Below are positions 49,396-61,400 of a DNA stretch of 64,000 nucleotides, in pieces (within the stretch, counting starts at the first letter, position 1; every line of letters begins with the position of its first letter). The notes beneath the pieces were generated by a model. That model worked only from the letters and a program-made list of their open reading frames with translations, made no database searches and was not told the DNA's origin. Location: the NCBI GenBank assembly GCA_001692895.1, contig KV748225.1, forward strand, positions 62,001 to 126,000. Reading direction: 5' to 3'. The translations under genes and the position numbers were made by a program. The DNA is from Cenococcum geophilum 1.58. Lineage: Eukaryota > Ascomycota > Dothideomycetes > Gloniales > Gloniaceae.

Positions 49396-49581
49396 TGTTA
49401 GATAATCTGTATTCTCTGGAGGCGTAGACTGTGTACGAGTTACGTGCACGAGTTACGTGTAGTGTAAACCTCTTTATCTAAGCCTGAGGGCCCTAGGTTT
49501 AAGGTCAATTAACTTGAAGATAAGATTATTAATTAATTAACCCATTTCATCAATGAACAGCTTAATACGAGTTACGTGACA
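49396..49581 (+). repeat. 3' LTR of Copia element E
   Basis: 186 bp, partner of 43,845-44,030; followed by target duplication ATAGG. Confidence 0.93.
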
Positions 49582-52500
49582 ATAGGTGAAATATAGGCTA
49601 TATCCCGCGGGTGGCTAGGGCAGGCGGGAGCTCTAGCTTATATACGGCTCCCCTATTAATAACTTATTTAATTGGGTAGGGGCCGAGGTTCTTATAATTA
49701 AGTGACTTTATAGGCCTCTGCGTAGAGATATTGCGTGTATTTAGCTATACCCAGTCGCTAACACGCATCTCCGGTGGTGGCGTTCTATAACAGTCGGCAA
49801 AGTAGGCCTGCTTTACTTAAGCCTAGGCCATTTCTCCCTTGTAGTAGTTAAGTAGATTTTTTATATAGTCTATATACTAGTTAGCAAGTAGCATCTTAAG
49901 GCGTTTTCCATATAGCAGTTTCTTATTAATAGGTTCTAGTGGTTATACCGGATCGGGGGTAATATCTCTTATTCGCAAAGAATAGGGTAAGTCCTATAGT
50001 AGTTAAGACGTAATTATTCGCTGTAAATTTACCTAGTAGAAGGTAATCCACCTAGTTATCTTAACTATAGGCAACTACCTATCGTAGGTACGCTTTTATA
50101 CTAGCATTAGCGTTTTCTAGTTACCTAGTAGTTTTATAGTGGAAAGGATATAGATATCTTAACGGAGATGCTAAGGCGTTAGCAGATTCGTCTCTATATA
50201 TTAGAGCTAAACTATATACCTTAGTCGGACGTAATTAAGTTAGGTAACCTATATAATCAATAGATTTCGCGGAGAAAGGCGTTAATAATATTACTAACGG
50301 CTACACCTTTGGTTAGGACGTAGTGGCGCTCTTTTATAAGTTGGTATATTATTATAAGGATGTTCTTATAGGTACGGCTATATCGCTTATAGGGTAGTAG
50401 GTTAATAACGAAATCTATAGCGATATCTGCCTATTATTGTATAGGTACTAGTAGAGGGTATAGTAGTCCTTAGTACTTTATATTAAAGGCCTTAGCGCGC
50501 TTATAACCGTAGNAGGCGCCTATAAAGCGTTNNACTAAGTNTATTATTTTAGGCNAGAAGTAGTATCGGCTAAGAAGCTTATAGGTTCCTCCTCTACCTA
50601 GGTGGCCGCTTAATTAGAGGTTATAGGCTATTTAGATTAGTTGCCGTTGTAGATTTTCTAAGTTAGGGATAAATAGATAGCCTCTATAATAGAGCCTGTT
50701 CTCTTTTACTTCTAAGGCTACTATATTAATCTGGCCTAAGCTTTAAAGTTTAGTTAGTAGCGTATAAGCGCTAGCGGTCTTTACGGCAATAAGTTAATAT
50801 AGTAATAGGTTAATAGAGGTGTTATATGCCGTGGTAATAAGCTTGTTAATTTTAGGAGGTAATTTTAGTTCTGTGGTATAGAGCTGAAGTATAGTTAGCT
50901 CTATTATAGGTAGCATACCTAGGGCCAAATTCCGTGCTTTTAGGATTATCTATTATTGGAACTAGTTATAGAAGTTATCTTTAGACTAAGGAAGGTCTTA
51001 TAAGCGGCGTATTAGGCTATTAGGCTTAGTACCTTGTACTTCTAGCCTATATATAATTTTAAAGTTAAAACTAGAGAGGAACTCGTTCTAGCGTACTTAG
51101 CATCGGTTTAGCTGTTTTATAGTTATAAAGTACTTAAGGTTACGATAATCCGTAAGGACTTTAGTTAGCTAGTTAGGTTCTACTAAGGAGAGTTCCGGTT
51201 AGAATTCCTTAAATACTTATATAATCGCGAGAAGTTCCTTATTATAGATCTTATAGTTATATTCTTATAGTGTAAGCTTAGACGAATAAAATATAACTAA
51301 GTAGAGGAGACCGTTATTACCTATCTGGGAAAGGACGCCTGCGTTAACGTGGTCTAAGGAGTTAGTTTTAAGATAGAGTTGTCGTCCTAGTATAAAGTAA
51401 GCTAGAATAGGTGCTTTAGTAAAAGCATCTTTAAGGTCTTAGAACGCCTTCTTATATTTAGGCGTCCAGATAAAACGTAGATATATTTTTCTTCCTTTTA
51501 CGGAAAGGCCCTTTGTTCGCATTATTGCTATAAGTGGTGCTATAACACCCAAGAAGTTATATATGAATTTTTAATAGAAGTTAGCGAAACTAAGGAAAGC
51601 TTATATATCTTTAATGCAGTTAGGGGTTTGCTATTTAGTAATTATATATATCTTCTTAGGGTCTATATAGACACCCTTAGTATTAATAATTAGTTTAAAG
51701 TATTTTACTTCTATAACTAAGAATTTACACTTCTTTAAATTAATATAAAGTCCTGCGTCCCTAAGGCGCTATAGGACCTTTTAAACGTGCTTAGTATGCT
51801 TAAAAGGGTTATTGCTATAAATAAGTATATCGTCTAGGTACGCAGAGCAGAAGTTATTAAGGTAGTCCTATAAGGCGTTATTAATATAGCTTTAGAAGCT
51901 ACCTGGGCCGTTATATACGCTAAAGGGTATAATGGTATATTCGAATTAGCCAAAGTGTAATGCGAATACGGTTTTCCATTTATTACCTTCTTATATTTAG
52001 AGGCAGTTAAAGGCGGCAATAATATTAAGCTTAGTATAGATTTTAGCTTGGCTAAGCCGCTTAAGAGTCTTACGTATAAGCGGTATAGGGTATTAGTTCT
52101 TAATTGTAATAGCGTTAAGTCCTCTATAGTTAACGTAGAATTAAATACCTCCTCCTAGCTTCTTAGTAAGGAGAATAGGGGCGGCTGCTAGGGACATACT
52201 GGGGCGAATAAACCCTTTGTTAAGGTGTTCGTTAATATACTTTTTAACAACTAGAAGTTCGTCTTTTAATATTAGGTAGGGTCTCTTATAAGATGGCGTT
52301 TTTCCTTATTTAATATTAATGGTATAGTTATTANGTNNATATAGGGGNAGTATATCTACGCTNTTTTATAAGCANANNTTAATAAAGTTATAGTACNNCT
52401 TAGNGAGNAGCTTNCGGAGTTCCTTATTAGTAAGTCCTTTTTTAAGCTTTATAAACTTCTTAAAGTCTAAAGGTAAAAGTCCGTAGAGTTCTACGGGGGC

Positions 52501-54897
52501 ATCGTTTTCTAAAAGGTTAACTATATCTATCCTATTACTATAAAGGACGTAGTCCTATTCTTTATTAAGCTTATATAGTTATAATTAGGAGGCTGCGGTA
52601 ACGGTCTAGCCTTTCCTACGTGCTATATGGTAGAAGGCCGCAGCACTTACGTAGTAGTAGTTGGTTATAAGTAGGGTAATAAGGGGTTCCTTAGGTTAGT
52701 ATCCTAGGGAGTAAATAGAGGCGGCTAGGCTATATCCTAGGCAGGTCTCTCTACAGTATTTAGAGTTAAAGGTTACTTCTCTCTTTTTCTAGTTAATAGT
52801 GGGGTTATATTATTTGAGCTAGTTTATTCTAAGGATAATAGGATAGTTAGCAAGTAGTATAATATAGGCCTAGAGTTCTTCCTAGTGCCTATTTATATCT
52901 AGGTGGAGTTATACTATATAGGTAATCTTCTATATAGTATAACTACCGTTGGCGAGTTATAGGGCGCGGGCTTTAGTAAGGGGTAAGGTAGGTAGGTTAT
53001 AAGTATACACAAATTAGGTATCTATAAATTTATTAGTAGCTTCGCAATTAATTATAGAACGGCTTTTATATTATTTTTTAGCAGTAGTTCCTATTATGGG
53101 TAAAACTATCTATTTCCGTCTATTTATCTTTATTAAGTTATTTATTAAGCAGGCCAATATATAGATCCCCTTATTATTAGGGCATCCTAACCTACGACTT
53201 AGGGCTAGGACTTAGCGTTTTCCGTTTCCATATTTAACTCTACCGCTATTACTACGTCTTTATCTTATATGGTAGTAGCATATAGCAACGTATTTAGTGT
53301 TTAAGGTACTAGGTTAGGTATTAGGCGGCAGCTACTAAACCTAGCTATTAGGCAGTTTAGGCTATAGCTATAATAGCCTTCTTAACAACATCTATAGCAA
53401 CGCTTTAGCTTCTGGAGTAGCTCGCGTTCTCCGTCTAGTAGCTTTTGCGGGAAGGTTAGTATAGAAAGGTCGATATTAGGACCAGTAGTATTACTTAGGG
53501 TAGTAGGTCCGGAGGGCTTCTATAGAAAGGTCTTTGGGCGAAGGTTTACAGTAGCAATCTAATTTAGTTGTCGTTTAATCTTCTATCTAGCTGCTACCAT
53601 ATTATAAATATTATTATAGTTGTGGCTGGCGGCTGCGTAACTAAGGCAATAAGTGACTTTTTTAAGGAGATCTTCCTAGTCTTTAGTATCGTCTTAGGTA
53701 AGGGCTCCGGTATATTCCTAGAATTTAATATAGAACTTATTAAATAATTTGGTAGGGCTTATCTTTAGGGCACGTAGTTTAGCTTAGTTGGTAGCTAGTA
53801 GGTTATAATCGCGGTATATTAGGTTAAGATTATTAAGGACTTCTTAGTAGGACTGCCACTTCTAGGGGCTATTGGTCTCCTATTAGGCGAAGAGTCTATT
53901 AAATAGTATACCCTTTATTCGCCCAATAATATAGCTAATCTTAGTGTCTTTTATAGGAAAAAGGCAGGCGCTCTAAGTTAGTTTCTTACGGATTTATATT
54001 TTTTAGTAGCTATATTTTTTGCGGTCTCCCTAGAAAACTAGGGGATTAGGGTAACGTATATTAGACCCTACGGTAGTAGCTTAGGTTCGGTTGTTATAGC
54101 TTTTATTATTACTTTAGTAGGGGTTCCCGTTAAGTAAAGCTACTTAGCGCTGACCCTCCGTTAAGTATTAAGTAGGTAAAGTTGCTAGGGGCGTAGAGAC
54201 TTAAGTGGCGTTATATACAGTAGAGAGGTATCTAGCGTTATTACGAATATGCTTATTAAGCTAAGATTATAGGTATTTAATTGTGCCTTCTTTTTCAGTA
54301 ACTGTAGCAATAAGTGCGATCTTAGCCTTCTTTAACTATTAGACGTCGCGTTTAGATACGCGAAGGTTATCTTTAGTTTCTTAATATATATTATCGGCGA
54401 GCGCCTTATAAGCTTATAGGTCTTGGATAATATTACGATCTTAGGTAGTACGCATCTCGGCTTATGTAAGCTTTAGGTAGTAGTTTTATAGAAGGCGGTA
54501 ATATTTATCGGGTTCTCGTACTACTATTTTTACGAACGTCTTGGCGTCTTATATTTTGATTTTAATAGGTAGTAGCCCTTCCGCTTGCTTATCTGTAGTT
54601 ATATAGTTAATAAAAGATAAGACATTATTAGTGTCCATCTCCTTAGGGGTTAAGGCTAGGGCTAATAAATCGAATTCTTTTAGGATTGATTGGCGTTGTA
54701 GGTTAAGTATAGGTATTAAATTGTTCTTTGGGTTTAATATAGTAGCTAGTAAGGAATATCGTCTTACTATTATAGGTTCCTTAAAAGTATAAAGTAAGGT
54801 AACTTGTAGGCACGCTGCTTTTGGCAGCGCCTATAGTATTATAGAGACGTAGAATTAGTTATAGGCTGGGTGTTAGTGGTAAAAAGGCGCAACGTAA

Positions 54898-55089
54898 TGT
54901 TATAGGACGGGGTAGTGGCTACAAGACGTATGTATTTGAGGAGTCTATAAGACGTTACGCGATCGATTGTAAGGGTCGAGGGCGTAAGGAGGTAATATAC
55001 CTACGCGTAGCTGATATAAGCTGTACGCGAGGTATACGCGAGAGCACGGGGCTCTCCTATGGAGGCCCCTGCGGTGGGGTTCCGTGACA
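54898..55089 (-). repeat. 5' LTR of Gypsy element D
   Basis: 192 bp, partner of 43,023-43,214; followed by target duplication TTAAG at 55,090-55,094. Less mutated than its partner: it keeps more CpG and TpG sites. Confidence 0.9.
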
Positions 55090-55094
55090 TTAAG

Positions 55095-58010
55095 AGACGC
55101 TTATCTAGATTTGAAAGGAGATATATATCTATAGTATCTGCGTCTAGGTTATCTAGGACCTATAAGCCTTTATTATTTAGGTCTTAATACCTTAAGAGTT
55201 AAGCTTTAAGGCCTAAAGATAACGGAATGTTAATATTACAGTCTTGCCAAAATTAAGCGTTAGGTCTTAAGAAGGTTCTTAAAATAGAATATTAATAAAC
55301 CTTGTCTTAACCTCTATATTAACTAAACTAACCTTAAGGAAGCGTATGTTGGTTTTGTATAAGTTATATTTATCTATAATACCTTAGAAAGAACCTTCCC
55401 GTATTTTATAATAACGCATAGCGAAAAAAAGGAGATACTATAAGTGCTTAAAGATTTTATCTAATGGATTCGTCTAAGGTATAACCTTAAAGTTAACACT
55501 ATTAGATTAGATAATGAGCTAGGGAGAAGGAGAACCCTTAAATAGCTACGGACTTAAGGGATTATATTTAAGCCTTTGGCGCTATATACCTAAGCTTAAA
55601 ATAGTACCGCCAAACGCTTAGGGGGTGTAATTATTAAGAGAGTATAAGTAATGAGAATTATAGCTAATCTACTATACAACCTATAGAACGAGATAGTTAA
55701 CTATATAGTCTACCTTTGAGATTAAACGCCATGGGAAAGCAACGGTTGGATATCGCTATATAAGAGGTTCTATACCTTTCTAGCTAATAGGAGATTAAGA
55801 AAGCCGTAACTAGCGCACCTAAAAGCCTACGGCTGTAGGGCGTACGCGATAACGTTAGACGCCTAGTTAAAGAAGAAAAGGCTAAGCAAGCTAGATCCGC
55901 GAGCCTATATTAGCTACCTTATTAGCTATAACTCTACTAATATCTATAGGATCTGGATCCTATATAAAGGTATAGTTATCTCTACTAGGGACGTTATCTT
56001 TAATAAGAAGACGTTCTTTAACGGCAAGTAATCGGATATCTTAAAGGACCTATACGCTGAGTTAGACACGCTAATTAAGAAGATTTAACTCCTTAATACC
56101 TTGAATAAGAATAAGGTCCTTTTAGAAGACAATAAAGAAATATTTAAACCGTTAATTTAAGAGGAAGACGACGATAACGTTAATAAGCTAATATAAACCT
56201 TTAATGAGTTAGTAGATCTTAAGCTTATAAGAGCTCTTAAAGATATATACTATACACCACCTCTAACAAAAGAAGACGAAGAATCTCTATATGCCTTTTA
56301 CGTTAAGTATTCTATAAAGTTAGATATATAAGGTACTAATTAAAACGTCGCTTATTAAGTAGGAGATGCGTTTAATACTTAGGGGGTATCTAATAACTTA
56401 GTTAAAGACTTATTTAAGGAAGCTAGCAATAATAGGTTTAAAGACTTTATTACTAAAAGGATTACGTCAGCCTATTACGGCGCCTTCTTAGTAGGAAGGA
56501 AGTTCAACCTTAATAGTTAACTTAATAATAGTAAGCTGAAATCAGGCAGAATACGTAATGTTAGATTATATAGGAAGAACCTACCTCTGCTACCCTAGTC
56601 AATTTGGGACCTTAATACGTATCCTCTTCAAGATTAGTTCTAAGAGGCTTAACGAGCCCATCTCTAATCTCATTATTAAATGAGGTCGTTTTAAGAAACA
56701 GATAAGAAGCACGTAAAGGGATAGTAGGTCCTTAGCTTAATATAGGTGTTCGTCTATAAGACGGATAAGTATGGATTTTTTCAGAAATGTAAGGTATGTT
56801 TAGTAGTCTGCGGAAATTAATAGGTCCTAGGAGACCTACCTATGAGAGCTACTATATTAGCTAGTACGACCTTCCAAACCCTTATGGCGATTACTATAAA
56901 ATTTAACCTGGAGATAACATAAATAGATATAGTTAATACGTTTGTTTATTGCGATCTCGACGAGGTCGTTTATATAAAGCTATTGCTAGGGTTTAATAAA
57001 GGAAAGACAGATAAAGTACTACGCTTAAGAAAAGCCCTATACGGACTACGATAATTACTACTATTATAGCAGAAGAATCTTATAAGCTTATTAAACGAAT
57101 TGGGTTTTAAAGAAGTACCCTAGGAGCCATATGTTATGCTAAAAGGTGGAATAGTTATCTTCTTCTACGTTAACGATATTATCTTTTGCTACTAAAAGAT
57201 AGATAAGAAGAAAGCTTAAAAAGCAATTAAGGAGCTAAGTAAGGAATACTAGATAAGTACCCTTAGCGAGCTAAAATAGTTTCTAGGAATCCACGTACTA
57301 TGTAATTATAGCTAGAGGCTCCTATAGCTATCCTAGGAAGCCTATATTAAGAAGATAGCTAACTAGTATAAGATAGATCTTAAAGGGCGTCTTTTAAACA
57401 CTCCTATAGCAGAATCGGAACTCCTTCCTACTAATTACCGTATAATCCGTCCGACGCGTCCATCCCCCAATATAAACCTATTAGTCCGTCCTATATCCCT
57501 ACTAGCTCCTACAATGCTATATCAGAGAAAACTAGGTTTAATACTCTATATAGCTACTATAACGCGTCCGGATATTGCCTTTGCAGTATTACGGCTAGTA
57601 AGGTTCAATTAGGACCTAAGCTAAGAGCACTATTAAGCAGTAGATAGAGTTATCTAGTACCTATATAGTATAAGGAGCAGAGCAATCTACTATAGAGGAG
57701 ATAAGGAAGGAACGAACGGTAGAGGGAAAGATAAAGGAATACGCGACTAAGGATAAGACAACGGAGACGGTAGAAGTGAAGCGCAATTATTTATCTATGC
57801 TAGCGACGCATTATTCGCGGACAACTCCGTTAATAGAAAGAGCTCGTAAGGATATATTATAAAGCTATTTAGGGGGCCGATTGTTTAAAGAGCAAATAAG
57901 TAGGGTATGGTTATAATATCGAGCACAGAAGCCAAGCTGTTAGCCCTATTATAAACAGTAAAGGAAGCTATCTTTATCAGTAGGCTGCTTAAAGCAATAA
58001 TGTTACGGCT
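55095..58010 (+). mobile_element. Element C, right piece: Ty1/Copia fossil
   Basis: Picks up element C after Gypsy D and aligns with E from about 45,975 to 48,890: integrase (about 55,095-56,070), reverse transcriptase (about 56,700-57,450) and RNase H (about 57,780 onward). It is cut at 58,010 by the LTR of element F and should continue beyond F, outside the window. Broken. Differences from E are mostly transitions. Confidence 0.87.
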
Positions 58011-58215
58011 TGTATAAATGCCTCTAAACCGAAGCTTGTAGAATGCTGTATTACGAAGATACTAAGCTAAAGAGAAGGAAAAAAGGGGTCGCTAGGACCG
58101 ATGTAAATAAATATATAGGGTAAGCCGCCAAGGCGCTAGCTTTAGGCGGGCTAATCGTAGGTCGGCAGAATATGGCAGAATTTGGCAGGTAACGTGCGAT
58201 AGCGCCATTACATCA
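58011..58215 (-). repeat. 3' LTR of Gypsy element F
   Basis: 205 bp, TG at the left edge and CA at the right edge, bounded on the left by element C and on the right by the polypurine tract. It contains doubled GGCAGAATATGGCAGAATTTGGCAG (about 58,163-58,188); similar GGCAGAATTTGGCAG words lie in the 3' leader of Copia E (about 49,325-49,350). Confidence 0.8.
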
Positions 58216-58409
58216 CCCCCCTCTTTAAAAGAAAAGCCTGCCTTTAGGCTTAGTTAGAAATAGGGTAGTACTAGGCTTATAAATATAGGATTATAAAATA
58301 TAAGATAAGGAGATAAAGGGGATACAAGTACGTCCAGACTAAGTATAAAGGGCAATTATGGGCTAAGTGGAAGCACTAGGCCAAAAAGAGTAGCTGCTAA
58401 AAGTCTTAG

Positions 58410-58465
58410 CATAGATCTAACCAATCAGATAACTTTAACTGGCGGTCGAAGTTCCTTAACATCTG
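58410..58465 (-). repeat. Palindrome-centred module, copy 3 of 3
   Basis: ATCTAACCAATCAGATAACTTTAACTGGCGGTCGAAGTTCC-type sequence in the 3' non-coding part of element F. It shares about 60 bases with the modules at 20,250 and 43,358 although the surrounding elements differ. Confidence 0.6.
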
Positions 58466-61400
58466 AAATTTTACAGTACTGGTAGAAAACGGCAGAATAT
58501 AGCAGAATTTGGTAGACAGCTGTATTAGGGCTTTAGGGCGTTTTTGTCCCTATATTCTTCTAGTAACTTATTATCTTTATTATACTAGCATTCTATCTAT
58601 TTATCTAGGTACTTTAGGGGTTTAGGCGTATTAGGGTATTAGTTATAGAATTCTTTAAGCTTTTAGGGGTAGCCTATAAAGTTCTATATAGGGTACTAGG
58701 TTGGGTCAGGATCGTAGCCCTTCTATTAGATATAGTATTTTAGCGTTCCCCATACTATCTTGCAGGCTAGTATTTCATTAACCTCCCATTTATTATTACC
58801 GTTTACTTAAACTAGTAGGGAAGGCTCGTTCTTTTGTCTAGGCAATAGGTTATTTATAGCTTTCCGTAACTTATTTAGTAAAAAGATAGGGTGAACCCTA
58901 ATTAAATCTAGGAGCTTTATCTTGTATAAGTTGCCTATCTTCTTAAAAACCTTATACAGTCTTGCCATCTAGTAGTCTAGCTTACGGCTAGGTTGTTTAG
59001 TCTTCTAATTTCTTATTATAACCTATACTATATCACTAGGGGCAAAATTGGGCTCTTAACGGTGTTTGTTTGCCTGCTGTTCTATTAACCTCTAAGCTTT
59101 TTCCAGGTTCTTGCGGGCTACCGTCTAGGCTTCCTCCAATCGTTTGGCGTACTATTAGGCCTTAGCATAGGATAGCTTCTCTTATACAGTCTAGGGTTCT
59201 TCTAGCCTTTTTTAGTTAAAGCTTATGCGGGGTAAGTATTCTATTTTTAGCTAAATTGGGGTAAACCCTATAGAGCTATAGGGTAGGGTTGCTTGCGCGT
59301 AGTCTATTAAGGGTAGTAGTTTAGACTAGTTGTCTTAGAAATAGTTAATAAAGGGCCTAAGCCTCTAGTCTAGGTACTAATTTATAATCTCTGTCTAACT
59401 GTCTATTTAGGGGTAATAAGCCGTAAAAAGCTTTAGCTTAATGCCTAGGATTTAGGTAAACTTATTCCAGAAGGCTGATATAAACTATAGTCTATAATTA
59501 AATATAATAGTATCTAGTAGTCCGTAGATTTAGTAGACGTAATGGATATATAGCCGGGCTGCCTTTTTAGTATTAATGTTCTTGTGACAGGGAATTAAGA
59601 ACGGGCGTTTACTAAAGTAGTTAACTATAACTATAACTATATTGTATCCGTTACGGTCCCTAGGTAGTTTATAGAAGTCTATAGAGATATACTACTAAGG
59701 GCGCTCTAGTATTAGGAGTGGCTTAAGTAGTCCTGGGGTCTTATCCTATAGGATTATAGCTCTCTAGTAGTCTTCGCAGTTCTATATATATTAATTAATA
59801 TCCGCAACTATTCTTGGCCAGTAATAGCGGTAGTTAATGATTTTATAGGTCTTGTTCTTGCTAGGGTATGCCGTAAAGACTTAGCAATAAGCTTCGCGGA
59901 TTAGTTTAGTCCGTAGGTTATTAACGTTAGGGACTATAAGCCGCTCCTAGTATAGGAGCAATCCTTCCCCCGTCTTAAAATTGGGGTTTTCTTTTACGGC
60001 TTATTCGCGGAGGGCCCTTAGGGTATTAGTTATGCGGTTTACAGTTAAGAGGCGGTTAATTAGCCCTATTAGCTTATCTAAGGACTCCTTTATTGGTGCT
60101 AGCTTGTTTTACTAGGAGTCTAGCTCCTTAAGGATCTGTAGGTTAAGCTGTTCTGGATAGAAAAGGGCGCGCATCTAATATTAGGTCTTTAGCTTATCCT
60201 AGGGTCCTACGTCTTGTTTTCTTTGGGTTAGGGCATTAGCCTTAAAGTTTTACTTGCTAGAATAATATATAATCGTAAAGAAGAATTAGGAGAGTATTTT
60301 AGCTTACTAGGCTTATCGTTTATTAAGCTGCTTTATAGTCATAAAGTACTCTAGGGCTTTGTAATCTATATATATCTTAATCTAAGAGTTTATACCTTTA
60401 AGCTCTGCGCGCCATTAAGAGAGTAATTAAATAATAGCTAGCATTTCTTTATCGTGTACTTTGTAGTTACACTTAGCCGGGTCTATTGTCTTTAAGAAGA
60501 AAGCTATAGGGTACTATTTACTGTCTGGATGTAACTGTAATAGAATTCCCGCTACGACCCTATTAGAGGCGTCCGTTTCCATTATTAATTTAAGGTCTAG
60601 GTTATAGTAATAAAGGATTAGGGAAGAGATAAGCCAATCCTTTATCTCTTTGAAGGCTTTTATATAGCTATTATTAAAGACAAAAAGCGTATCCTTCCTA
60701 GTTAGTTATATAAGAGGTTTTACTATAATTCCGTAGTTATAGATAAACTATTGGTAGAAGTTATAAAAGCTAAGGAAGGATTGGATTCCTTTTACTATAT
60801 AAGGGGGCTTTTAGTTATGGATTACCTTTACCTTTTTAGGGTCAACCTTAATTCCTTCCGTAGTTATAATAAACCTAAGGTATTTTATACATTTTACCCT
60901 AAACTCGCATTTCTTAATATTAACTTGTAAGCCCGCGTTCCGTAGTCTCTTTAGGACCTTCTTAATATAAACTTAATGCTTAAGTTTGTCGTCTAAGTAT
61001 ATAAGGATATCATCTAGGTATACCGTACAGAATTTATTAAGGTAATTAAAAAGAACGTCATTTATATACCTTTAGTACGTAGCCGGCCCGTTTATTAGTC
61101 TAAAAGGAAGAACTTTATATTTATAGGAACTATAACGGGTACGGAACGTTATTAAATCTTTAGATACGGGGTTTATCTTAATTCAGTGGAAAGCTTGGCG
61201 GATATTAAGTTTGGTAAAGATCTTTACCTAGCTTAGACGTGTAAGGGTTTTATTAATTAAAGGAATAGAATACTAGTCCTTTTAAGTAATAGCGTTTAGC
61301 TTTTAATAGTTAATACAAAAACGAAGGCCTCTATTAGGCTTTTTTATAAATAAGATAGGGGAAGTAAAAGGGGCTTAACTTGGCTTAATAAACCCTTTAT

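Larger units (their letters stand above)
43845..49581 (+). mobile_element. Element E: full-length Ty1/Copia LTR retrotransposon fossil inside element D
   Basis: 5,737 bp with 186-bp LTRs (43,845-44,030 and 49,396-49,581), TG...CA ends, and the 5-bp duplication ATAGG (43,840-43,844 and 49,582-49,586). Order of parts: leader, gag (about 44,345-45,450), protease, integrase (about 45,970-46,950), reverse transcriptase (about 47,600-48,350), RNase H (about 48,650-49,060). A purine tract (AAGGGGG) lies just before the 3' LTR. It looks structurally complete but is broken by many changes. LTRs differ at about 15 of 186 positions, all transitions; it is the youngest element of the nest by position. 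Confidence 0.93.
43023..55089 (-). mobile_element. Element D: Ty3/Gypsy LTR retrotransposon fossil, split by Copia E
   Basis: LTRs at 54,898-55,089 (5') and 43,023-43,214 (3'), both TG...CA, flanked by the 5-bp duplication TTAAG (43,018-43,022 and 55,090-55,094). Net length without E is about 6.3 kb. In the minus direction: gag (about 54,700-53,150), protease, reverse transcriptase (about 52,350-51,550), RNase H (about 51,480-51,080), integrase (about 50,950-49,587), then the 3' part 43,844-43,215. A polypurine tract lies next to the 3' LTR (minus strand, 43,216-43,228). Same family as B. LTRs differ at about 22 of 192 positions, all transitions. Broken by many changes; ambiguous bases at 50,513-50,556 and 52,334-52,414. 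Confidence 0.9.
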
